Shown piece after piece: positions 1 to 6,432 of a stretch of 7,304 bases of DNA; position 1 is the first letter of the stretch; every line of letters begins with the position of its first letter. The position numbers and the translations under genes are program-made. This stretch comes from Actinomycetota bacterium (GTDB taxonomy: Bacteria > Actinomycetota > Actinomycetes > Nanopelagicales > Nanopelagicaceae). The DNA is taken from positions 1-7,304 of the forward strand of contig CANLAC010000056.1 in NCBI GenBank assembly GCA_947488645.1. Direction: 5' to 3'. The notes beneath the pieces were generated by a model that was not told where the DNA came from, did no database searches, and was given only the letters and a program-made list of their open reading frames with translations.

Positions 1-821
1 GGGAATAAGCGCTTTAGATCTCCCGGAATTACATCACTTGCTAGTAATGATTCGCGAGCGCGCATCCAGTTGCGATTTCCCTTAACGGTATTGATTTCAC
101 CGTTGTGTGCAATAAAGCGATAAGGGTGAGCCAGTGGCCATGAAGGAAAAGTATTTGTGGAAAAACGTGAGTGAACCAATGCAAGAGGAGAGACAACACG
201 CTCATCGGAAAGTTCAGGGAAGAACTCTTCCAACTGTCCGGTTGTGAGCATTCCCTTATACACAATCGTCTGTGATGACAATGATGAGAAATAGAGATCG
301 AGTGCGTGTTCAGCGCGCTTTCGCAAGCAAAAAGCTAAACGATCAAGTGCGATACCTGTCTCGCCATTCTTGCCGGCAACAAATACTTGATGAAAATCTG
401 GCATTACAGATAATGCTGTCTTTCCCAATGATGCGGGATTAATAGGGACGCTGCGCCATCCAAGGACAGTTAGACCCTCTTCTTCGGCAATCTTTGCGAT
501 ATCGCCCTTTACATCTGCCCCACGCGCCACAAATGCAATACCTGTTGCATATGCATTAGCTGCTGGAAGTTTGAAGTCAACAACTGCTTGAAAGTAAGCA
601 TCTGGGACACGAATCAAGATTCCTGCACCATCACCGCTATCTGGTTCTGCACCCGATGCGCCACGGTGTTCCATATTGCGAAGAGCGGTTAAGGCTTTTG
701 CAACAATCTCGTGCGTTGCAACCTTATTAAGTGTGGCAACCATCGCAACACCACAAGCATCATGTTCTTGAGCAGGGTTATAGAGCCCTTGTGCTGGTGG
801 ATAATTAGATGCAAGTGCCAT
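1..821 (-). CDS. gltB: Glutamate synthase (GOGAT) large subunit, N-terminal part, cut by the window edge
   Basis: This is the glutamine amidotransferase part of glutamate synthase, which releases ammonia from glutamine so that the rest of the enzyme can form glutamate from 2-oxoglutarate. The ATG at 821-819 opens a frame with 273 complete codons and no stop up to the window edge; the full protein is normally about 1500 residues, so most of it lies outside. The sequence around residues 19-28 reads EHDACGVAMV. Cys23 fits the N-terminal nucleophile of class II amidotransferases, implying that a 22-residue propeptide is removed. HSRFSTNT (217-224), HNGEIN (239-244) and the following GNRNWMRAR are family hallmarks. 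An AGGAG at 834-830 lies 8 nt before the ATG, and the frame upstream is closed by a stop at 848-846, which supports this start. The gene follows the lgt/VIT run after a 114-bp gap, so it probably has its own promoter. gltD is expected downstream but is not visible. Confidence 0.96.
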   Translation of the reverse strand, partial: MALASNYPPAQGLYNPAQEHDACGVAMVATLNKVATHEIVAKALTALRNMEHRGASGAEPDSGDGAGILIRVPDAYFQAVVDFKLPAANAYATGIAFVARGADVKGDIAKIAEEEGLTVLGWRSVPINPASLGKTALSVMPDFHQVFVAGKNGETGIALDRLAFCLRKRAEHALDLYFSSLSSQTIVYKGMLTTGQLEEFFPELSDERVVSPLALVHSRFSTNTFPSWPLAHPYRFIAHNGEINTVKGNRNWMRARESLLASDVIPGDLKRLF

Positions 822-935
822 GTGCGAAGCTCCTACAGAATGGTCCTACGTGTTGAGGGACATCCTTGGCCCGGCCTTGCTTAGTAGGAAAGCGTAGCAA
901 CAAGTAGATAAAAGGGAAGCCTCAGAGAAGGCTGT
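822..935 (-). promoter_or_regulatory. Intergenic region and probable leader upstream of gltB
   Basis: This is the only sizeable non-coding stretch in the window and must hold any separate gltB promoter. I could not identify a convincing -35/-10 pair. What can be seen is a TCCTAC element on the minus strand (889-884) and two downstream GTAGGA elements (849-844 and 836-831), both fully complementary to it over 6 bp. The second GTAGGA overlaps the gltB ribosome-binding site (AGGAG, 834-830). A GC-rich palindromic core, GGCCCGGCC (868-876 on the plus strand), lies between them. A regulatory role is inference from the arrangement only. Confidence 0.35.
909..933 (-). terminator. Weak candidate terminator hairpin after the VIT gene
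   Basis: The arms AGCCT and AGGCT (918-922 and 929-933) can form a 5-bp stem with a 6-nt loop, starting 2 bp beyond the VIT stop codon. On the minus strand the stem is followed by TCCCTTTTA, which has a short run of T broken from the stem by CCC. This is the right place for the end of the trp-lgt-VIT transcript, but the stem is short and the T-run is poor, so read-through into gltB is possible. Confidence 0.35.
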
Positions 936-1643
936 TTAGATGCCAGAGATATTGGCGATTTGGCCGATTCCAGCTGTGATCGCCATACCCAAGCACCCGC
1001 CAATTAACACGCGGACCGTTGGAGCTAACACCTTTGAACTAGAAATTTTGGCGCTAACCACACCTGTTAAAACCAAGCCACAGAGAGTAAATGCGACAAT
1101 GCTCCAGGCCTTGGCACCGAGGGTTGGAGCAAAGGCTCCTGCAAATGGAATCAAACCCCCTGCTGTAAATGCAATGGCAGAAGCAATCGCAGCCTGAACT
1201 GGCCTTGCCTTTGTATGTGGATGTTGACCAAGTTCATCTCGTAAGTGTGCTTCAAGTGGATCTTTGCGGTGCATTTCTAATGCAACCTGTAAAGCAAGTG
1301 CAGGAGTGAGTCCACGATTTATGTAGATGTGTTGTAATTCTTGTAATTCACCTTCTGGATCTGCAGCAAGGTGCTCGATTTCTAATAGACGATCAGATGC
1401 TTCAACATCATTTTGTGATCGCACAGAGACATATTCGCCAACTGCCATCGACATCGCACCAGCTGTAATTCCTGCAATGCCGGCGGTGACTAAAAAGTCA
1501 GTCTTGCCGGCTGCTGCAACGCCAACCATTAATGATGCAGTTGATACCAGGCCGTCGTTAGCGCCAAGGACTGCAGCACGTAGCCAACCTGCTCGGTGGG
1601 TACGGTGTTGCAGATTGCGCTTATAAACCTCTTCGAGTGCCAT
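936..1643 (-). CDS. VIT1/CCC1-family iron/manganese transporter
   Basis: A 235-residue membrane protein of the VIT1/CCC1 family, which moves Fe2+ or Mn2+ across membranes, usually by proton exchange; in bacteria it probably serves export and detoxification. Visible segments are TM1 around 25-45 with GANDGLVSTASLMVG, TM2 around 52-72 with AGAMSMAVGEYVSV, an acidic and hydrophilic insert at about 78-145 that matches the cytoplasmic metal-binding domain, and three further hydrophobic segments at about 148-170, 179-198 and 209-230. Asp30 and Met64/Met66 correspond by inference to the transport residues of TM1 and TM2 in plant VIT1. Glu88, Glu99 and Glu102 fit the metal-binding glutamates of the insert, with His91 where a fourth would be expected. 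Length is normal for the bacterial family. The ATG lies 20 bp after the lgt stop, and its best-spaced AGG (1654-1652) is inside a hairpin. The metal specificity cannot be told from sequence. Confidence 0.93.
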   Translation of the reverse strand: MALEEVYKRNLQHRTHRAGWLRAAVLGANDGLVSTASLMVGVAAAGKTDFLVTAGIAGITAGAMSMAVGEYVSVRSQNDVEASDRLLEIEHLAADPEGELQELQHIYINRGLTPALALQVALEMHRKDPLEAHLRDELGQHPHTKARPVQAAIASAIAFTAGGLIPFAGAFAPTLGAKAWSIVAFTLCGLVLTGVVSAKISSSKVLAPTVRVLIGGCLGMAITAGIGQIANISGI

Positions 1644-1647
1644 TTCT

Positions 1648-1667
1648 ATAGCCTACCTGAAGGCTAT
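1648..1667 (-). promoter_or_regulatory. Hairpin in the lgt-VIT junction covering the VIT ribosome-binding site
   Basis: The arms ATAGCCT and AGGCTAT (1667-1661 and 1654-1648 on the minus strand) form a perfect 7-bp stem with the 6-nt loop TCAGGT. The 5' arm contains the lgt stop codon TAG (1666-1664). The 3' arm contains the AGG that lies 8 nt before the VIT ATG. No T-run follows, so it does not look like an intrinsic terminator. The likely effect, by inference, is translational coupling: a ribosome ending lgt would open the stem and expose the VIT ribosome-binding site. Confidence 0.5.
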
Positions 1668-2470
1668 GCATTCTTTCTTGAGCCACGAGCAAAATAGAGC
1701 AAGGAGCCAACTCCAACGATCACACTCACCCAGACATTCACGCGCAATCCAGCGATCGTATTAGCTGAATCAATGCGAATTAATTCAATAAAGAATCTTC
1801 CGATGCAATAGGAAAACACATATGCAGCAAATACCTGTCCGGCCTTGAGCGTTTTACCAAATTTCATGAGAGCCACTGCTACAAGCACACACCAGATTGC
1901 TTCATATAAAAAGGTTGGGTGAAAGGATTCAAATTCACTATAACCAAATGGGCGATACTTAAATGGAACCTCAAGTGCCCATGATGTATCCAGTGGACGT
2001 CCAAATAATTCACCATTGAACCAATTTCCAACACGACCAATAGCTTGCGCAAATAGAATTCCGGGAGCTAACGCATCAGCAAAGACAGCAAATGAAGGCA
2101 AGTCCATCCGTTTTTGTAATGACCGGTATCGCAGATAAGCACCAAAAAGTCCGAGAGAAATAGCACCCCAGATACCTAATCCACCCTCCCAAATTTTAAG
2201 TGCATCTAATGGATTGCCCTCTGAACCAAAATATGCAGAGGGTGAAGAAATCACGTGATAAATACGACCACCGATTATTCCGACTGGAACTGCAGTAATT
2301 GCAACTTCAGAAACTACTGATTTGCCATTGACTGCTTGAGCGCGAAATCTTTTGTCACCCAACCAAATAGCGATGGCAATGCCAGTGATGATGCAGAGTG
2401 CGTAGAAATGAATTGTTAATGGACCGATTTCCAACACCGATTGCGTTGGCGTTGGAAATGCGATCAACAA
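1664..2470 (-). CDS. lgt: Prolipoprotein diacylglyceryl transferase
   Basis: Lgt transfers diacylglycerol from phosphatidylglycerol to the lipobox cysteine of prolipoproteins, the first step of lipoprotein maturation at the cytoplasmic membrane. The 268-residue protein is strongly hydrophobic, with about seven membrane segments. It carries the Lgt signature GRVGNWFNGELFGRP (145-159), including Arg146, Asn149 and Glu154. It also has FYALCIITG near the first membrane segment, EGGLGIWGA (95-103, the actinobacterial form of the region that has His103 in E. coli), HPTFLYE (184-190) and GRFFIELIR (224-232). The start is TTG (2470-2468), directly followed by a second TTG. No in-frame ATG occurs until Met122, which would remove essential parts. 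A GAAGG lies 10 nt before the first TTG, inside the end of the dsbA-like gene, whose stop is only 3 nt upstream. Co-translation with that gene is likely. Confidence 0.97.
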   Translation of the reverse strand: MLIAFPTPTQSVLEIGPLTIHFYALCIITGIAIAIWLGDKRFRAQAVNGKSVVSEVAITAVPVGIIGGRIYHVISSPSAYFGSEGNPLDALKIWEGGLGIWGAISLGLFGAYLRYRSLQKRMDLPSFAVFADALAPGILFAQAIGRVGNWFNGELFGRPLDTSWALEVPFKYRPFGYSEFESFHPTFLYEAIWCVLVAVALMKFGKTLKAGQVFAAYVFSYCIGRFFIELIRIDSANTIAGLRVNVWVSVIVGVGSLLYFARGSRKNA

Positions 2471-2473
2471 GTT

Positions 2474-3181
2474 TTAATTGCCTTCTACGGCTGCGCGGAA
2501 CTCATCTAGATTAAAGTCTGAGCTCTTGCGCTCCCACAATTTTCCATCGATGAAAACTGTTGGAGTTCCTTGAACACCGTATTTTTGCATTGAATCGTAA
2601 TTGGCCTTAACAAGTTCAATTTTCTCACCATCATTAACACACTTCGTAAACTTCTCTGATGTAATTCCGACCTTGTTTCCAATAGCAACCAGGGTCTCAT
2701 TACTCCAGAATCCAGAATTCTCAAGTGGAGATTGAACGCGATACAAAGCCTTATGGAAATCAATGTACTTATTCTCATCTGCTGCGCAGAAAGAAGCATT
2801 GGCAGCACGGACTGACTCATCACCCAAGAATGAAAGAACATGGAATCGAACAGTGGCCTTCTTCTCACGAATCAAGCTATCGATGTATTCGTTATTTGAA
2901 TCTTCAAAGTACTTACACACAGGACACTGTGGATCTTCCCAAACATCAACTGTCTTAGCTAAGCCAGGATTAAAGGTAATCGCAGATCCATTTGCAGCAT
3001 CAATCGTGGAAACAACTGCGCCCTTTGACTCGAAGCCATCTAGGGCTGCAAGAGATGCGCTTTCTTTACTGTTTTGACTAAAGATTGAAAAGACAACACC
3101 AGTAACAACAACGAGTGAGACCATCGCAATTACGATCCAACGAGTTACGTTGTCACCGCTTTTTGCTTGCTGCTTTGCCAT
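2474..3181 (-). CDS. Membrane-anchored DsbA-like thiol:disulfide oxidoreductase
   Basis: A 235-residue protein with a short charged N-terminus, one membrane segment (about 14-34) and an outward-facing DsbA/thioredoxin-4 type domain. The active-site pair is CPVC (86-89), preceded by VWEDPQ, and the cis-proline loop is GTPTVF with Pro207. Cys132 and Cys181 could form a second, structural disulfide, as described for the mycobacterial DsbA-like protein Rv2969c; that pairing here is inference. The likely role is forming or repairing disulfides in exported proteins. The ATG at 3181-3179 lies 2 bp after the stop of the MauE-like gene, with AAGGAG 5 nt upstream embedded in that gene's last codons. 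A DsbA-like gene just before lgt is known in other Actinobacteria. Oxidase versus reductase or isomerase activity cannot be decided from sequence. Confidence 0.9.
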   Translation of the reverse strand: MAKQQAKSGDNVTRWIVIAMVSLVVVTGVVFSIFSQNSKESASLAALDGFESKGAVVSTIDAANGSAITFNPGLAKTVDVWEDPQCPVCKYFEDSNNEYIDSLIREKKATVRFHVLSFLGDESVRAANASFCAADENKYIDFHKALYRVQSPLENSGFWSNETLVAIGNKVGITSEKFTKCVNDGEKIELVKANYDSMQKYGVQGTPTVFIDGKLWERKSSDFNLDEFRAAVEGN

Positions 3182-3183
3182 TA

Positions 3184-3678
3184 TTACTCCTTAATTGAGG
3201 GTGCTGCTTTTTCTAGGGATAGCTTTCCGTATGGGAAAAAGTACAGATAAAGGGCGGCCAGAGCCAAACCTAAATCGCGCATAATTTCTATGAAATAGGT
3301 CCTACGAACCTCTGAGGCCAAAGAGGCGTCGATTTCCCCGCCTCCACCGAAGCAACCGCAATCGATCAGCATGCCTCGTGCCCAGACCGAGGCGATTGCC
3401 CCAATAAAGACGATCATGATCAATCCACTGATAACTGCTGCCGGGCGAACCATGAAGCCAATTATCAAAAGTAGAGCAAGTGCAACTTCAAGCCATGGCA
3501 GTGCATATCCGGTCAGGTGCGCCAAATTAGTTGGCAACACTTTATAGGCAGCAACAGCGTTAGCTGATTCAGTTGGCTTAAATACCTTTAATCCGCCTGC
3601 AGCCAATAAAACGCCACCGAGTACAAGCCGAGCCAACAATGTGATTATTGGCTGAAAGCGATTATTGAAATTTCTCAT
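3184..3678 (-). CDS. MauE/DoxX-family redox-associated membrane protein
   Basis: A 164-residue membrane protein with four hydrophobic segments at about 11-29, 56-74, 80-100 and 129-148. The loop after the third carries a Cys-Gly-Cys motif, DCGCFGGGG (106-114, Cys107 and Cys109). This combination is typical of MauE/DoxX redox-associated proteins; MauE itself is needed for disulfide formation during methylamine dehydrogenase maturation. No other cysteines are present, so this pair would be the redox centre. The ATG overlaps the trpA stop codon (ATGA, 3678-3675), and the gene runs into the dsbA-like gene after 2 bp. By context it probably exchanges electrons with that protein, the job done by DsbB or VKOR elsewhere; this is inference. 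The last 15 or so residues are hydrophilic and lie beyond the membrane part. Confidence 0.85.
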   Translation of the reverse strand: MRNFNNRFQPIITLLARLVLGGVLLAAGGLKVFKPTESANAVAAYKVLPTNLAHLTGYALPWLEVALALLLIIGFMVRPAAVISGLIMIVFIGAIASVWARGMLIDCGCFGGGGEIDASLASEVRRTYFIEIMRDLGLALAALYLYFFPYGKLSLEKAAPSIKE

Positions 3679-4475
3679 CGGCCCTCACGTACTCCCAGTG
3701 CTAATTCTTTAGCCAAATGGGAAATAGCATCTAATCCTTCTTGCTCTGTTGGTGCATCAAGTAATAACTTAATAAATGCTGAGCCAACAATGACTCCATC
3801 GGCATATGCGGCCAATGACTTTGCCTGTTCGCGTGTAGAAACACCAAGACCTACTGAAATAGGTAAATCGGTAACTGTGCGAACACGTGCAACTAGTTCG
3901 CTGGCACTTGATGCAACTGTGCTTCTAGTTCCTGTTACGCCCATCATGCTTGCGGCATATACAAATCCACCTGTTTTAGCCGTCACACTCTTCAAACGCT
4001 CATCCTTGGTACTTGGTGCTACGACATAAATTGGATTGATTCCACTCTTCTTCGTCGCAGCAATCCAACCATCTGACTCTTCGATTGTCAGATCTGGAGT
4101 AATAACACCAGATCCTCCGTTCTCTGCAATAGATTGTGCAAATTTTTCCACTCCATACTTGGCAATTGGATTCCAGTAAGTCATTACAACTGCTGCCACG
4201 CCTGTACTTGATGCGACATTGAGTGCTTCAAACACATCGGCAGCATTTGTACCAGCCTTAAGTGAAATATCTGCTGCCTCTTGAATAACAGGACCATCCA
4301 TCACTGGATCGCTATAAGGAAAACCAATTTCAATTGCATCAACTCCGGCATCTGCCAAGGCTCTAATCGCTTTGGCACATCCAGATTTAGAAGGAAAACC
4401 TGCTGGAATATAAGCAATTAGCGCTGCGCGATTTTCTGCGCGCACCTTTGCCATTACTGAATCTAATTGCGTCAT
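3675..4475 (-). CDS. trpA: Tryptophan synthase alpha subunit
   Basis: TrpA cleaves indole-3-glycerol phosphate to indole and glyceraldehyde 3-phosphate and passes the indole to TrpB through the alpha-beta tunnel. The 266-residue protein has the normal length and TIM-barrel layout. EIGFPYSDPVMDGPVIQ contains both catalytic acids, Glu49 and Asp60, at the same numbers as in the enteric enzyme. PDLTIEES (127-134), YAASMMGVTGTRS (173-185), VGLGVS (208-213) and VGSAF (230-234) match the substrate and phosphate-binding loops. The ATG shares one base with the trpB stop (TAATG), and the TGA overlaps the start of the MauE-like gene. This ties the tryptophan genes to the redox genes in translation as well as transcription. 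Confidence 0.98.
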   Translation of the reverse strand: MTQLDSVMAKVRAENRAALIAYIPAGFPSKSGCAKAIRALADAGVDAIEIGFPYSDPVMDGPVIQEAADISLKAGTNAADVFEALNVASSTGVAAVVMTYWNPIAKYGVEKFAQSIAENGGSGVITPDLTIEESDGWIAATKKSGINPIYVVAPSTKDERLKSVTAKTGGFVYAASMMGVTGTRSTVASSASELVARVRTVTDLPISVGLGVSTREQAKSLAAYADGVIVGSAFIKLLLDAPTEQEGLDAISHLAKELALGVREGR

Positions 4476-5656
4476 TACAGCGGAATTCCAAAGTATTCAG
4501 CAGCTGTTGACACATCTTTATCTCCGCGACCCGACAAATTAATCAATAGATTCGCATTTGGTCCAAGCTCTTTACCAATGACCAATGCGCCAGCCAAAGC
4601 ATGAGCAGTTTCTATCGCAGGAATAATTCCCTCTGTCTTACACAACAAATCAAATGCTGCCATTGCTGCATCATCATTGACTGCGCGGTATTCAGCTCTA
4701 CCAATGTCATGAAGGTAGGCGTGCTCTGGACCAACTCCTGGGTAATCAAGACCAGCAGAAATTGAATGCGACTCAACTGTTTGCCCATTCGCATCTTGCA
4801 GAACATATGAACGCGTGCCGTGTAATACGCCAGGTGAACCGCCGGTAATCGTTGCAGCGTGGCGTCCAGTTTCAACACCATCACCACCTGCTTCAAGTCC
4901 AATGAGTCGAACACCAGCATCTGGAATAAATGCATTGAAGATTCCAATTGCATTTGATCCCCCGCCAACGCAAGCAAGAACTGCATCTGGCAGTCTGCCG
5001 GTTAGCGCCAGCATTTGCTCGCGCGCTTCATCACCAATAATTTTGTGAAAGTCACGAACCATTGTTGGGAAAGGATGAGGTCCTGCAACTGTGCCCAACA
5101 TGTAGTGAGTATCGGCAACGTTAGTCACCCAATCACGCATGGCTTCATTAATTGCATCTTTTAATGTTTTGGAGCCAGATGTAACTGGAACAACTTGTGC
5201 GCCGAGCAGCTTCATTCGTGCAACATTGAGTGCTTGACGGCGTGTGTCCTCTTCGCCCATGTATACGACGCAATCAAGTCCCATCAGCGCTGCAGCTGTT
5301 GCAGATGCAACTCCGTGCTGACCAGCGCCAGTTTCGGCAATGATGCGCTTTTTACCCATGCGCTTTGTTAATAGAGCTTGACCTAAAACATTGTTGATTT
5401 TGTGGCTACCGGTGTGGTTGAGATCTTCGCGCTTGAAAAATATTCGAGCACCGCCTGCATGCTCACCAAATCTCTTAGCTTCAGTGATGATGCTTGGGCG
5501 ACCTGTGTAGGTGCGATGGAGCTCTGCAAGTTCGGCGATAAATGCTGGATCTTTTTGCGCCGCGCTATGTGCAGCCTCTAACTCTTCGAGAGCACCAATG
5601 AGAGCTTCTGGCACAAAACGCCCGCCATACTCTCCAAAGTGGCCCTCGGTAATCAT
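4475..5656 (-). CDS. trpB: Tryptophan synthase beta subunit
   Basis: TrpB is the pyridoxal-phosphate subunit that condenses indole with serine to give tryptophan. The 393-residue protein is of the TrpB1 type found in an operon with trpA. Lys86 in HTGSHKINN is the pyridoxal-phosphate lysine. Glu108 in AETGAGQHG is the catalytic acid. GGGSN (231-235) binds the cofactor phosphate, GLDYPGVGPEH (302-312) is the beta-subunit signature near the serine site, and LSGRGDKD (374-381) contacts the cofactor ring. The N-terminus begins with GHFGEYGGRFVPE within the first 20 residues, so no extension is missing. Its ATG overlaps the trpC stop (ATGA, 5656-5653) and its TAA overlaps the trpA start by one base, favouring equal production of the two subunits. 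Confidence 0.98.
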   Translation of the reverse strand: MITEGHFGEYGGRFVPEALIGALEELEAAHSAAQKDPAFIAELAELHRTYTGRPSIITEAKRFGEHAGGARIFFKREDLNHTGSHKINNVLGQALLTKRMGKKRIIAETGAGQHGVASATAAALMGLDCVVYMGEEDTRRQALNVARMKLLGAQVVPVTSGSKTLKDAINEAMRDWVTNVADTHYMLGTVAGPHPFPTMVRDFHKIIGDEAREQMLALTGRLPDAVLACVGGGSNAIGIFNAFIPDAGVRLIGLEAGGDGVETGRHAATITGGSPGVLHGTRSYVLQDANGQTVESHSISAGLDYPGVGPEHAYLHDIGRAEYRAVNDDAAMAAFDLLCKTEGIIPAIETAHALAGALVIGKELGPNANLLINLSGRGDKDVSTAAEYFGIPL

Positions 5657-6432
5657 TGTCCAAGCCTACCGAGCAACTGAGCCATCGCAACATTTGAATT
5701 TCCTGAGCGGACTAATGCCTCGCCAACAAGAATTGCTGTCGCCCCATGCTCTTGGGCAAACTCAACATCTGCGCGTGTAGAGATACCTGATTCAGCAACA
5801 CGTGCAATGGTGCTTGGTATTTGTGGAATCAGTTGGGCAAAAGCCTGTGCATCAACATCTAATGTTTTCAAATTACGTGAATTAACACCAATAATCTCAG
5901 GTGATATTTCTAGTGCACTTTCTAACTCTCCAGGAGTATGAACTTCAATCAAAGCTCTCATGCCAAGTTCTTTTGATAAGTGAAAATAGTCATCTAGTTG
6001 ATTCTTACTGAGGGCAGCAACAATCAACAAAATTACATCAGCGCCATGTGCTCTGGCTTCATAGAACTGGTACTCATCAACCATGAAATCTTTTCTCAAA
6101 ATCGGTAGTTCAACTGCTTTGCGCACCGCGTCAAGATCGCCCAATGTCCCACCAAATCGGCGTTGTTCAGTGAGCACGCTAATTACCGCCGCACCTGCTT
6201 CTTCATAACTTGCTGCAAGGCCGGCAGGATCTGTAATCGGAGCAAGAGCGCCTTTGCTGGGCGAAGATCTTTTTACTTCTGCAATGACAGAAATATTGTC
6301 AGTTAACAGTGCAGCTAAACAATCCCTCACTGGTGGTGCTACTTCTATTGCCTCAAGTAGCTGCGACATAGGTAAGCGTCTAGCCGCCAAATCTTCCCGC
6401 ACACCTTCAATAATCGAATCTAAGACGCTCAC
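5653..6432 (-). CDS. trpC: Indole-3-glycerol phosphate synthase
   Basis: TrpC closes the indole ring, turning 1-(2-carboxyphenylamino)-1-deoxyribulose 5-phosphate into indole-3-glycerol phosphate with loss of CO2 and water. The 259-residue protein is a single-domain TIM barrel, not fused to TrpF. VIAEVKRSSPSKG (49-61) carries Glu52 and Lys54. LRKDF (112-116) carries Lys114, the presumed general acid. IEVHT carries Glu163, GVNSRNL carries Asn184, and AESGIS carries Glu214 and Ser215. The start is GTG (6432-6430), with AGAGG about 10 nt upstream, overlapping the stop of the small upstream gene (GTGA, 6432-6429). This makes TrpC translation depend on the small gene being read to its end. No trpF is visible; in many Actinobacteria PriA does that step. 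Confidence 0.97.
   Translation of the reverse strand: MSVLDSIIEGVREDLAARRLPMSQLLEAIEVAPPVRDCLAALLTDNISVIAEVKRSSPSKGALAPITDPAGLAASYEEAGAAVISVLTEQRRFGGTLGDLDAVRKAVELPILRKDFMVDEYQFYEARAHGADVILLIVAALSKNQLDDYFHLSKELGMRALIEVHTPGELESALEISPEIIGVNSRNLKTLDVDAQAFAQLIPQIPSTIARVAESGISTRADVEFAQEHGATAILVGEALVRSGNSNVAMAQLLGRLGQ

Noticed and set aside
41..265. 74-codon open frame on the minus strand inside gltB
   Set aside because: It is out of frame with the clear GltB reading frame, which continues to the window edge with family motifs; it is a shadow.
868..876. GGCCCGGCC palindrome as a terminator stem
   Set aside because: The centre is a single base, too short for an RNA loop, and no T-run follows on either strand; a DNA-binding site is possible but unsupported.
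940..1626. Open frames on the plus strand opposite the VIT gene
   Set aside because: They are antisense to a well-supported gene and show low-complexity composition without recognisable domains.
2506..3077. Open frames overlapping the dsbA-like gene (120 codons on the same strand, 77 and 104 codons opposite)
   Set aside because: The DsbA-like frame has active-site and cis-proline motifs and proper junctions with both neighbours; the others have no start context or homology.
4612..5048. 124-codon minus-strand and 77-codon plus-strand open frames inside trpB
   Set aside because: TrpB is intact with all catalytic motifs over this stretch; these are alternative-frame shadows.
5511..5780. 89-codon plus-strand open frame across the trpB-trpC junction
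   Set aside because: It is antisense to two overlapping, well-identified genes and has no recognisable features.
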